From NCBI GenBank assembly GCA_014526335.1, contig JACTAT010000040.1, forward strand, positions 5,381,905 to 5,445,904: a stretch of 64,000 bases of DNA, written 5' to 3'. Each line of letters starts with the position of its first letter. Within the stretch, counting starts at the first letter, position 1. Position numbers and translations under genes: made by a program. A model generated the notes under the pieces. The model was not told the origin of the DNA, made no database searches, and saw only the letters and a program-made list of their open reading frames with translations. Below, piece by piece: positions 54,502 through 64,000 of the stretch. This DNA is from Chrysaora quinquecirrha (lineage: Eukaryota; Cnidaria; Scyphozoa; Semaeostomeae; Pelagiidae).

Positions 54502-54578
54502 TGTAGCACGGTCGGTAAAGAGGCGTGTCTCGTGAGCTGAGATGCAGAGTTGGGAGTTCGACTCCCCTCGGGGGCAAA
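54502..54578 (+). other. tRNA-like segment 1 of Helitron unit 2
   Basis: TAGCACGGTCGGTAAAGAGG A box and GAGTTCGACTCCCC B box, as in unit 1. Confidence 0.5.
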
Positions 54579-54772
54579 TCTTTTCCTTTCGAATTTTTTT
54601 ATTTCTGTTATTTTCGTGTTGGAAATGTTTTCCCAAGGCCGAGGAGACGTCTGGTAACTAAAATTTGGTTTTGCTTTAATTTTTAAGTTCCTTAGACATA
54701 ATTTTTTAACGTGTTTTCCCTTTCCCTTCCATGAATATTAGGACCACTAGGAGATTTTCGCCCACTAAGCAA

Positions 54773-54848
54773 ACGGCTGCATAGCCGAGTGGTTAAATGC
54801 TCGCTTGCTACCTGGAAAGACCGGAGTTCAAGTCCCCTTAAGGGCAAA
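54773..54848 (+). other. tRNA-like segment 2 of Helitron unit 2
   Basis: TAGCCGAGTGGTTAAATGC A box and GGAGTTCAAGTCCCC B box. It is the best preserved of these modules. Confidence 0.55.
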
Positions 54849-55779
54849 TTTTTGGTGTTTTTGTTTTTGTGATTTAAATATTTTACAATTTTTCTTTTAT
54901 ATCTAAAAGTCACTTTGACACAACAAGAAGGCTTTTTGGAATAACTCAAATCTTTAGATCTATTTTTACTCATACCTTTTCATTTATAAATTTATTTTCA
55001 ATTTGTTTCTGTCATTTTTGTGTTGGAAATGTTTTCAAAAGTCCAAGGAGATGTCTGGGAACTAAAATTTGCTTTGGGCATAATTTTTTAGTTTGTTTTA
55101 GACATTCTTTTTTAACGTGTTTTGTTGTTCCCTTCCATGAATTTTTGGGACCACTAGGAGATTATCGTCTACTAAGAAATACGGCAGTCCCCTCAAAGGC
55201 AAATTTTTGGTGTTTTTGTTTTTGTGATTTAAATATTTTAAAATTTTTTTCAATAACTAAAAGTCACTTTGACAAAACAAGAAGGCTCTTTGGAATGACT
55301 CAAATCTTTAGATCTATTTTTACTCATATCTTTTCAATCATAAATTTTTTTTCAATTTATCTCTCAACACTGACACTAACTTTCATGTTCATTTGGTTTT
55401 CATTTCCATCTTAATTTCATCTTTCATTTAATTTAAAGTTTCATTGTAGCTGAAGAATTTAGAATTATATTAAATTTATTTTAAATTACAAATTAATTTC
55501 AATTTTATTAATATTTACATTAAGACCAATACCATTAGGTATACCAACGGGGGGTCCAAATCAATGGGGGGAATTAATAAACTTAGTTTCATCCTATCAC
55601 AAGTGAAATTGTTTCTTCGAAAATTAATAAATAGAGGGGTCCTACTAAGGCCCTGCAGGGGGGGAATCAAAATTAATAAACTGGGGGACGTTTATTTGGC
55701 ATCTAAGAGTATGAAGATGAATTAAGATGATGATAAAGTTTGACATTGGCATTATTGCATGTGGCGATAAAGAACAACC

Positions 55780-56510
55780 TAAACATTAAGTTTAAGTTTC
55801 AACGTTATTTCAGATTTACATCAAGATTAACATCAAGGTTCAGATAAAGACTCATTTCAAAATGAACTTTCAGTTTCATTTCAAAAATGAAATACTGATA
55901 CTTAGACCAAGACTAGCAAAGACTAACACTAATATTAAGATGGAGTTTAAGATTAACTAAGACTAAGCTTTAGATTAAGATTAGAATTAAGATTCAGATT
56001 TAGATTCAGATTTAGATTCACATTTAGATTCACATTTAGATTCAGATACAGATTCAGATTCAGATTCAGATTAAGATTAACATTAACATTTAGATTAAAA
56101 TTAAGGTTAACATTCCAATTCAGGTAGAAGTTAAGATTAAGATTCCATTTCACTTGAAGACTAAGATTAGACTCATTTCAAAATGAACTTTCAGTTTCAT
56201 TTCAAAAATGAAATACTGATACTTAGACCAAGACTAGCAAAGACTAACACTAATATTAAGATGGAGTTCAAGATTAACTAAGACTATGATTAAGATTAAG
56301 CTTAAGATTAAGGTTAGAATTAAGATTCAGATTTAGATTCAGATTTAGATTCAGATACAGATTCAGATTAAGATTAAGATTAACATTTAGATTAACATTA
56401 AGGTTAACATTCCAATTCAGGTAGAAGTTAAGATTAAGATTCTATTTAACTTGAAGACTAAGATTAAGACTAGACTAACATTAAGATTGAGATCAAGATT
56501 TTGATTAACA
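55780..56510. repeat. hexamer field and internal duplication of unit 2
   Basis: AGATTCAGATTTAGATTCAC-type hexamers, present twice because of the ~320-bp duplication marked by GACTCATTTCAAAATGAAC at about 55849 and 56169. Confidence 0.8.
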
Positions 56511-56884
56511 GAAAATATAGCCACCTCAATGCACAGTGTCTTTTAGGTCGAAGCTCTTATTGGCAGAGTTCATCAGAGGCGGTGGTCCTCATGAGGCGGT
56601 GGTCTTACACGGGCAAGAGCTAGTCTCTCTATATTAAAATGGTAATTTCCATGGAAACCGATTTTGTAACCTTCATTCCTCCGAAGTTGCGCCAGGTTCG
56701 CTTTTCCGACCTGCACCTTGCCCTGCCGACCGTGGGGTAGGCGTGTCATCGCCATTCGTTTTTTCCCCAACTGCTGGTGTTTCTGGGGTAATTGGGGGTA
56801 AACAGTCTTTGATGTGCGTCATTGGTGCCTGTTTGAACAATCCACCGATTGTTTTCGCCAGAGCGATTATCCAAGTCTGAAACC

Positions 56885-56965
56885 CGTGAAAATAGCTCTG
56901 TTGGTAAAGGCTCCTGTTTCGTGATGCGGGTTGTGGGAGGCAGGAGATCGATTCCCCTCACGAGA
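56885..56965 (+). other. tRNA-like segment of Helitron unit 3
   Basis: A box TAGCTCTGTTGGTAAAGG and B box GGAGATCGATTCCCC. The anticodon-arm region is not recognisable as a specific tRNA. Confidence 0.45.
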
Positions 56966-57559
56966 GGATCAGAATTTTTTATTTCTGTGATTTTCCTGTT
57001 GAAAATGCTTTGCGGAGGACCGGGAGACTTCTCGATCACTAAAACTTGCTTCGGAATAATTTTAAAATTCGTTTGGTATTAATATTATTCAATCAAAGTT
57101 CCTCAAACAAAGTCCATGTTTACGTGAATATTCAGTCAACCGGTTTGAATCCCGTTGTCACAAATGCTTTCAACCCTTTCAATGGAAACAAAATGCCATT
57201 ACCGCATTTCAAAAGCTTATTCAGAAGTGCATTTCATTCAAAGAAAACAAACAAAACACTTTTTAAAAGGGTTTTTGAAGAGTGCATTTGAAAGTTGAAG
57301 CTGCCTTGATAGCAGTATCTGACTATACAGGACTGAGCAAGATAAACTACAGCAAGACCAAGAAAGAGGATCCTGCAGTAAACCCGAGTTCTCCACGATC
57401 AGACGGAGAATGCGCTCAATTTATTATATTGCTACGTTTTCTATCATGATCTTTGGGGACCTTTCAACGGAAGGAAACAAGCCAAGGACAGCTAGAAAGG
57501 TAAAATTTTCTTTGCAACATAAAAACTTGACCAACGAACTTGGCTAAGGAAAACGATGT

Positions 57560-58720
57560 GGAACAGAACTGCAGAGAATGAATAATAACAAGACTGAGGA
57601 ACGGGACCACAGTATGGGGCTGAAGACCACGAATAATTTCAGGACTAAGGAACAGGACTTGGAATGGGACCGAAGACCATAAGTAATTTTAGGACGTACA
57701 GGACTAAAGAATGGGACAGAAGACCATGAATAATTTCAGGACTGAGAAACAGGAATAAGGAATGCGTCTGAAGACCATGAGACATTTCAGGACTGATGAA
57801 CAGGACTTAAGAATGGGACTGAAGACCATGAGTAATTTCAGGACTGAGGAACAGGGCTAAGGAATGGGACTGAAGACCATGAGTAATTACAGGACTGAGG
57901 AACAGGGCTAAGGAATGGGACTGAAGACCATGAGTAATTTCAGGACTGAAGAACAGGAATTAGGAACAGGACTGAAGGCCATGAGTAATTACAGGACTGA
58001 GGAACAGGACTAAGGAATGGAACTGAAGACCATGAATAATTTCAGGACTGAGAAACAGGAATTAGGAACAGGACTGAAGAACGTGAGTAATTTCAGGACT
58101 GAGGAACAGGATTAAGGAATGGGACTGAAGACCATGAATAATTTCAGGACTGAGAAACAGGAATAAGGAATGAGTCTGAAAACTGTGACTCATTTCAGAA
58201 CTAAGGAACAGGACTAAGGAATGGGACTCAAGACACTGAGTAATTTCAGGACTAAGGAATGGGACTGAAGACCATGAATAATATCAGGACTAAGTAATGT
58301 GAAAAATAACAAAGTTTACGAACTAGACTAAGGGGTGAAGATCTTCAATAGATTTAGGAATAAGACACAGGACAAAGAAATGGGACAGGACCCCATGAAT
58401 AATTTCAGGACTAAGGAACATGAACAGTAACAAGTCTGAGGAACAGGACCAAGGAATGGGATAGAAAATCTGAACAATATCAAGACTGACGAACAGGACC
58501 ATGGAATGGGACAGAAGACCATAAATTATTTCAGGACTATTGACGGAACAGACCATAGACAAAGAGAACTGCTGTACACTAACTAATTTGAAACTAGGAA
58601 CATCATTGTGGACTAAGGACCTTGGACTAAAACAGAGGAACAGAACTGTGATTGGCACTAGGAAAAGGGACCCTGGACTATGACCAAGGAAAAATACTCA
58701 ATATTAGAAACTAGGAGCTA
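57560..58720. repeat. GGACTGAGGAACAGGACTAAGGA-type minisatellite in unit 3
   Basis: About 60-bp units: GGACTGAAGACCATGAGTAA, TTTCAGGACTGAGGAACAGG, ACTAAGGAATGGG. A related but distinct array fills unit 5. Confidence 0.85.
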
Positions 58721-59118
58721 AGTCGAGAAGCTAAGTTTGTTCAAGCGCAGGTTCTTAAGGCAGAGGTCCTTGAGGCAGAGGTCCTTGAGGCGGTGGTTCT
58801 ACGAGGCGGTGGTTCTATGAGGCGGTGGTCAGAGACGGGCATGAGCTAGTCTCTTATACTAAAATGGTAATTTCCATGGAAACCGGTTTTGTCGATCCCC
58901 TCACTCCTCCCAAGTCGTAAGTGCTACGCCCTTTCCGACTTTTTCGCTGCTCGGCCGACCGTGGGGTAGGCGTGTCATCGCCCTTTCGTTTTTGCAAACT
59001 TCTCTCGCTTCTGGGGTAACTGGGGCTAACCCTTCTTTGAAGTGCGTCATTGGTGCCTGTTTTAACCATCGCCCGATTGTTTTCTGTAGGAGGATTATCA
59101 CTGAATCGCAACAAGGCA

Positions 59119-59193
59119 CGGTAGCACGGTCGGTAAGGCGGCGTGTCTCCTGAGCTGCGATGCAGAGTCGGGGAGTTCGACTCCCCTCAAGGG
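59119..59193 (+). other. tRNA-like segment 1 of Helitron unit 4
   Basis: TAGCACGGTCGGTAAGGCGG A box and GGGAGTTCGACTCCCC B box. Confidence 0.5.
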
Positions 59194-59388
59194 AAAGTCT
59201 TTTCTCTCGAATTTTTATTTCTCTTATTTTCGTGTTGGAAATGTTTTCAAAAGGCCGAGGAGTCGTCTGGTAACTAAAATTTGCTTTTGGTTTAATTTTT
59301 AAGTTCGTTAGACATAATTTTTATCGTGTTTTGTTTTTCCTTCCATGAATATTAGGACCACTAGGAGATTGTTGCACACTAAGCAAAC

Positions 59389-59460
59389 GGCTGTGTAGCC
59401 GAGTGGTTAAATGCTCGCTTGCTAACCGGGAGACCGGAGTTCAAGTCCCTCCAGGGCAAA
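59389..59460 (+). other. tRNA-like segment 2 of Helitron unit 4
   Basis: TAGCCGAGTGGTTAAATGC A box and GGAGTTCAAGTCCC B box. Confidence 0.55.
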
Positions 59461-60459
59461 ATTTTTGGTGTTTTTGTTTTTGCGATCTAAATATTTTACA
59501 ATTTTTTAATATCTAAATGTCACTTTGACACAACAAGAAGGCTTTTGGAATGACTGAAATCTTTAGATCTATTTTTACTCATATCTTTTCAATTATAAAT
59601 TTACTTTCAATTTATTTCTGTCGTTTTGTGTTGGAAATGTTTTCAAAAGTCCGAGGAGATGTCTGGGAACTAAAATTTGCTTTGGGTATAATTTTTAGTT
59701 TGTTTTGACATTATTTTTAACGTGTTTTGTTGTTCCTTCTATGAATATTAGGACCACCTGGAGATTATCCTCTACTAAGAAATATGGCAGTCCCTCAAAG
59801 GCAATTTTTGGTGTTTTTGTTTTGTGATTTAAATATTTTACAATTTTTCTAATAACAAAAAGTCACTTTGACAAAACAAGAAGGCTTTTTGGAATGACTC
59901 AAATCTTTAGATCTATTTTTACTCATATCTTTTCAATTATAAATTTATTTTCAATTTATCTCTCAACACTGACACTAACTTTCATGTTCATTTGGATTTT
60001 ATTTTCATTTTCATTTCATCTTTCATTTAATTTAAAGTTTTATTGTAGCTGAAGAATTTAGAATTATATTAAATTATTTTAAATTATAAATTATATTAAA
60101 TTTCAATTTTATTAATATTTACATTAAGGCCAATACCATTAGGTATACCAACGGGGTCCAAATCAATGTCGGCAATTAATAAACGTAGTTTCATCCTATC
60201 ACAAGTGAAATTGTTTCTTCAAAATTAATAAATAGGGGGTCCTACTAAGGCCCTGTGGGTGGGGAAAAACTCAAAATTAATAAACCGGAGGACGTTTATT
60301 TGGCATCTAAGAGTATGAAGATGAATTAAGATGATGATAAAGTTTGACATTGGCATTATTGCATGTGGCGATAAAGAACAACCTAAACATTAAGTTCAAG
60401 TTTCAACGTTATTTCAGATTTACATCAAGATTAACATCAAGGTTCAGATAAAGACTCAT

Positions 60460-60800
60460 TTCAAAATGAACTTTAAGTTTAATTTCAAAATGAAATACTG
60501 ATACTTAGACCAAGACTAACAAAGACTAAGACTAATATTAAGATGGAGTTCAAGATTAACTAAGACTAAGATTAAGATTAACCTTAAGATTAAGGTTAGA
60601 ATTAAGATTCAGATTTAGATTCAGATTTAGATTCAGATACAGATTCAGATTAAGATTAAGATTAAGATTAACATTTAGATTAACATTAAGGTTAACATTC
60701 CAATTCAGGTAGAAGTTAAGATTAAGATTCCATTTAACTTGAAGACTAAGATTAAGACTAGACTAACATTAAGATTGAGATCAAGATTTTGATTAACAGA
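60460..60800. repeat. hexamer field of unit 4
   Basis: AAGATTAAGATTAACATTTA-type degenerate hexamers as in units 1 and 2. Confidence 0.8.
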
Positions 60801-60911
60801 AAATATAGCCACCTCAATGCACAGTGTCTTTTAGGTCGAAGCTCTTATTGGCGGAGTTCATCAGAGGCGGTGGTCCTCATGAGGCGGTGGTCTTACACGG
60901 GCAAGAGCTAG

Positions 60912-63364
60912 TCCTATATTAAAACGCCAGTCGAAATTGAACAACAATCGCCCGGCAGGCCGAAATTTTACTTGCAGGTTTCAACTAAACTCGCGCCGAA
61001 ATTCGTTTCGAATTTTCGTGTTTTCGTTTGGGAACACAGTTTTCTTACGAAATGATTAAAAATTGGAATTAATTTCACTGTTTTCGAGCTGAAATAACCG
61101 TGTTTTGGTTTTCTGTGCTGCTGGGCGAAGCTAATTTCTTTGTGTTTCTTTTCACTGCTTGATTCTTTGGTTTGTTGACAGCTCGATTAAACTTTGTGAA
61201 ACAAAGCAAGCCTACTGTGCGTGACCGTGACCCTTGGCACGACTTCCGCCTAAGAGGAAAATACAGTTTTGTTTTGACGGGTTTCGTTCTCGGTTTTCTG
61301 AAATTTCTATTGCAAATACAAGGGTGCTTTGGAAGTTTGCTTTATACCGTGCTGGAGTTATAATTTAGTTTCTGGATTTCAATGAACAAACATGAAAATG
61401 GTATGTTTTTTTTTTGGTATTTAAATTTTCAAGCTCAATACCAGCTTGAATTTCTCAGTGCCTAGGGGTCTTTCCCCTCTTCCAAGGCAACTATAGTTTC
61501 TTTTTTATGGAAGTTTTTTCGATTTTTACCTCACTGAGTTTATAAGGCGAAAATCATATCAACGTTAAGAATCATCAGAATCAATAATACATTTCCGAAA
61601 TATTTAATGCAACTAAAAGGGTGCTTTAGAAGTTTGCTTTTTACGGCGCTGGAGCCCTAAATTTCATTTCCAAATTTCAATGACTTAACATGAAAATTTT
61701 TGGGTATTCAAATTGAGCCGTTTTCAAGTTCAATACAAGTTCGAGTTTCTGTGTGTAGGGATCACAATTTTGTGTCGGTTCGAATTGACATTGTTTACAT
61801 CTTAGTTCAGGGAAGCATCATAGCATTCTCTCATCATGCTATCATCGCGTTGAGCGAGGGCCTTTTCACTCTTCAAAAACGTGTAGGAGATTTGTATGAA
61901 AACAAAATGATTTCTCAAGGACTTTCATGAAAACAATCGTATTTTCAGCTAAAGTGTACGAGATTTCCAAGGACTGAATCACCCCTCCGCATTGAGATTG
62001 AACAAATAAAGACATTTACAGACATAACAAGTTTTTTAATGTATTCATGCTCATTCTTGTGGGATATGCTTTGTCCAAATACTTCTCTAGGATATGCTAG
62101 CCATTACCTTATTTTAAAAGGGTATTGAAAACATGAAAGTGCATTTCATGGTTAACAAAGCCCATTCAAACGCAGAGAGGAAGAATGATGCTATCAAAAC
62201 CTGGAGCAAGGAACTGCTTGAACAACAACACTGAGGAACGGAACTTGAGAATCGGCAAAGGACCTTTGACTAACACCATGGACCAGGACCTTCACAGGGA
62301 CTAGGAAACAACAGGAAGGACACAGGAATGAAACTGAAGGAATGGACCAACCACAATGAATAATTTCAGGACTAAGGAACATTATAGTGGACTAAGTACC
62401 CTGGACTAAGATTAAAGGAACAGGACTTTAAGTGAGAACAGGAAGCAGCACCCTGGACTAAGACTAAATAACAGAGCATTAAGTGGGACTGGGGAACAGG
62501 ACCTTTCACTGGAGAGGAACCCTGGGAATACGATCAGGACTCATTATCAAGACTTAAGGACCCTGGACTTAGGCCAAGGAACAGAGCCTTAAGTGGCAAA
62601 AGAGAACAGGACCGGACTAAGTACAAGGAACAGGACTTTAAGTGGGACCAGGAAGCAGGACCCTGGACTAGGGCCAAACAAGATAACCTTTAGTGGGCTT
62701 TAAGTGGAACCAAGGACACAGGAATGAAACTGAAGGAATGGACCAACCACAATGAATAATTTCAAGACTAAGGAACATTATAGAGGACTAAGTACCCTGG
62801 ACTAAGATCAAGGAACAGGACTTTAAGTGGGAACAGGAAGCAGCACCCTGGACTAACACTAAATAAAAGAGCATTAAGTGGGACTGGGGAACAGGACCTT
62901 TGACTGGAGAGGAACCCTGGGAATATGATCAGGACCCATTATCAAGACTTAAGGACCCTGGACTTAGGCCAAGGAACAGAGCCTTAAGTGGCGAAAGAGA
63001 ACAGGACCGGACTAAGGACAAGGAACAGGACTTTAACTGGGACCAGGAAGCAGGACCCTGGACTAAGGCCAAACAAGAGAACCTTTAGTGAGGCTGGGGA
63101 ACAGGACCTCTGACTCGAGAGGGACCCTGGGAACAGGATCAGGACCCATTATAGGACCCGTGATTTAAGCCAAGGAACAGAACCTTAAGTGGCAAAAGGG
63201 AACAGGAACCTGGACTAAAACATTAAATGACCTACGAATAAATCAAGGAACAAAGTAGAGGTTGCATCAGGATGATGGAATGGCTTCTCTCAATAATTTT
63301 AATGCGCTAACCTTATAAGGCGGTGGTCCTCACGAGGCGGTGGTCTTAGACGGGCAAGAGCTAG
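60912..63364 (+). mobile_element. Helitron-like unit 5 (2453 bp), different 5' subfamily
   Basis: It starts TCCTATATTAAAACGCCAG after CTAG of unit 4 and ends GACGGGCAAGAGCTAG. The 5' region differs from the other units, while the 3' end is shared. It has no clear tRNA-like segment. A 63-codon frame (61172-61363) is of unknown meaning. The second half is a GGAACAGGACTTTAAGTGGG minisatellite. Confidence 0.65.
62160..63240. repeat. AAGGAACAGGACTTTAAGTGGG-type minisatellite in unit 5
   Basis: Irregular modules (GGAACAGGAC, CCCTGGACTAAG, TTAAGTGGGAC), with a ~425-bp block repeated (GGACACAGGAATGAAACTGA at about 62307 and 62702). Confidence 0.85.
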
Positions 63365-64000
63365 TCTCTTATACTAAAGTAGTAGTAGTCATGGAGACGG
63401 ATTTTGTCCGAGATCATCCTCCTAGGGTTTTCAAGATCCAGTGCTCGCTCTTGCACCTTTCCCTGCCGCCCCTGCTGTAGTTTTGCCATCGAACCTTCTT
63501 TTTCACGTTTCTGCTATCGTTTCTGGGGTAATTGGGGCTAACCCTTCTTTGATCTGGGCAGTCTGGTGCCACTAAAAACAAAAGAACGAGGTGTTCGCTG
63601 CGGGATTAATCCCTTTTTCTTCACACCTCGATACTTTGATTAGCGCGGCGTGTTTGTCCAACTGTTTGGAAAGAACGAGGTCAGGGGATCGATTCCCCTC
63701 ATGAGAGTATGGTTGCTTTTAATTTTTGTTTATTCCTTTTATTTTATTGACAAAAATTACTGTAAAAAGGAAAGGCAAGTCAAGAAGACTAAAATCATTT
63801 ATTTCCTATAATTTTCTTCCCCAAAAAACACTAAAAATCATTCTATTTCGTTTCTATTAGGTATATGTTGTTCTAATTTATTTTTCAGTAAAATCAAATT
63901 GACAAAATAAAGCATTCGAAATTAATGGGAATCCCGTGATTGGAACAAGATTTGTATACTATTTTTAAGGTTAAGGAACCTCTTCGATGTCTTGCAGACG
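63365..64000 (+). mobile_element. Helitron-like unit 6, truncated by window end
   Basis: It starts TCTCTTATACTAAAGTAGTA after CTAG of unit 5 and is followed by the shared GTAATTGGGGCTAACCCTTC. A tRNA-like B box GGGGATCGATTCCCC lies at 63682-63696. It runs past 64000. Confidence 0.65.

Larger units (their letters stand above)
54233..56623 (+). mobile_element. Helitron-like unit 2 (2391 bp)
   Basis: It begins TCTCTGTATATACTAAAATG directly after the CTAG of unit 1 and ends CACGGGCAAGAGCTAG. It is closely related to unit 1, with two tRNA-like segments (54502-54578, 54773-54848). It contains a ~320-bp internal duplication (about 55848-56160 and 56168-56470) in the hexamer field. Confidence 0.7.
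56624..58849 (+). mobile_element. Helitron-like unit 3 (2226 bp)
   Basis: It starts TCTCTCTATATTAAAATGG directly after CTAG of unit 2 and ends GGGCATGAGCTAG. One tRNA-like segment (56885-56965: TAGCTCTGTTGGTAAAGG, GGAGATCGATTCCCC). The second half is a GGACTGAGGAACAGGA minisatellite instead of the hexamer field. Confidence 0.7.
58850..60911 (+). mobile_element. Helitron-like unit 4 (2062 bp)
   Basis: It starts TCTCTTATACTAAAATGG after CTAG of unit 3 and ends CACGGGCAAGAGCTAG. Two tRNA-like segments (59119-59193, 59389-59460) and a hexamer field (60460-60800). It is closely related to unit 2 but lacks that unit's internal duplication. Confidence 0.7.

Noticed and set aside
52020..59114. Similar minus-strand frames (NDALQRRVSPNYPRSE) in Helitron units 1, 2 and 4
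   Set aside because: Conserved because the units are recent DNA copies; frames shift between units, overlap the tRNA-like modules and match no known family.
52262..59460. Functional tRNA genes
   Set aside because: A and B boxes are good but the acceptor and anticodon stems are not convincingly paired, and all sit in repeated mobile units.
53640..60800. Telomere-like hexamer arrays
   Set aside because: TTAGAT/AAGATT/TTAACA mixtures are degenerate and internal; no runs of TTAGGG.
51995..64000. Autonomous Helitron
   Set aside because: No Rep or helicase domain visible in any unit.

Overview
This is an AT-rich eukaryotic window, most likely from an anthozoan cnidarian (stony coral or sea anemone). 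The host genes visible are pieces of NOD-like receptors (NLRs) combining a DZIP3-type HEPN exon, a NACHT ATPase exon and an LRR-like tail, an expanded gene type in corals and anemones. Codon-sized exons with AG/GT borders, LINE and BEL/Pao retroelements, Helitron-like elements and large minisatellites exclude a prokaryote. The species is inferred, not proven.

Host genes, all on +. NLR-1 (2818-8978) is a decayed NACHT gene: a MITE lies at its 5' edge, several frameshifts break it, and a 4.06-kb transposon splits its last part. NLR-2 (candidate small exon 14317-14373, main exon 16931-19400, small exon 21037-21073) is nearly intact, with one frameshift near 17620. NLR-3 (HEPN exon 48664-49291, small exon 50813-50875) is a frameshifted HEPN start whose NACHT exon is not in the window. 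Exon phases agree between NLR-2 and NLR-3.

Mobile DNA fills most of the rest. (1) Six inverted-repeat elements have 9-bp (or about 9-bp) target duplications: 4660-8720, 15596-16007, 25982-26399, 31164-43127, 44938-45312 and 49505-50419. Three of them (A 4660-8720, B 31164-43127, C 49505-50419) carry minisatellite arrays in opposite orientation in their two arms, like Foldback (FB) elements. B also encloses a frameshifted C2H2 zinc-finger gene between 345-bp inverted repeats. (2) A very young, full-length BEL/Pao retrotransposon (32529-39221) sits inside the left minisatellite arm of B, with matching LTRs, a GTGGA duplication and an open 1865-codon gag-pol frame. (3) A 5'-truncated, frameshifted LINE lies at 22376-24905 on -. 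(4) Four MITEs of one structural type (2448-2815, 9119-9493, 26650-27035, 46556-46949) share T-rich termini ending in ATAAGRA, and the internal hexamers change together with the termini. (5) From 51995 to the window end, six Helitron-like units of 2.1-2.5 kb are joined head to tail with exact CTAG|TC junctions; most carry tRNA-like promoter boxes and each carries its own internal simple repeats.

Satellite arrays include a ~171-bp repeat (120-1103), a dimeric 173-bp satellite (9560-10870), a TTCC-module minisatellite (5690-8700) open in three frames on one strand, a GTTC-module minisatellite (28990-30305), a 63-bp GTACAGTGG minisatellite (31183-32528, 39222-39372, 40961-43110) and a GTGGCAGTTTT array (43319-44080).

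The most notable signals are the minisatellite-armed FB-like elements, the captured zinc-finger gene, and the Helitron concatemer with tRNA-like modules.
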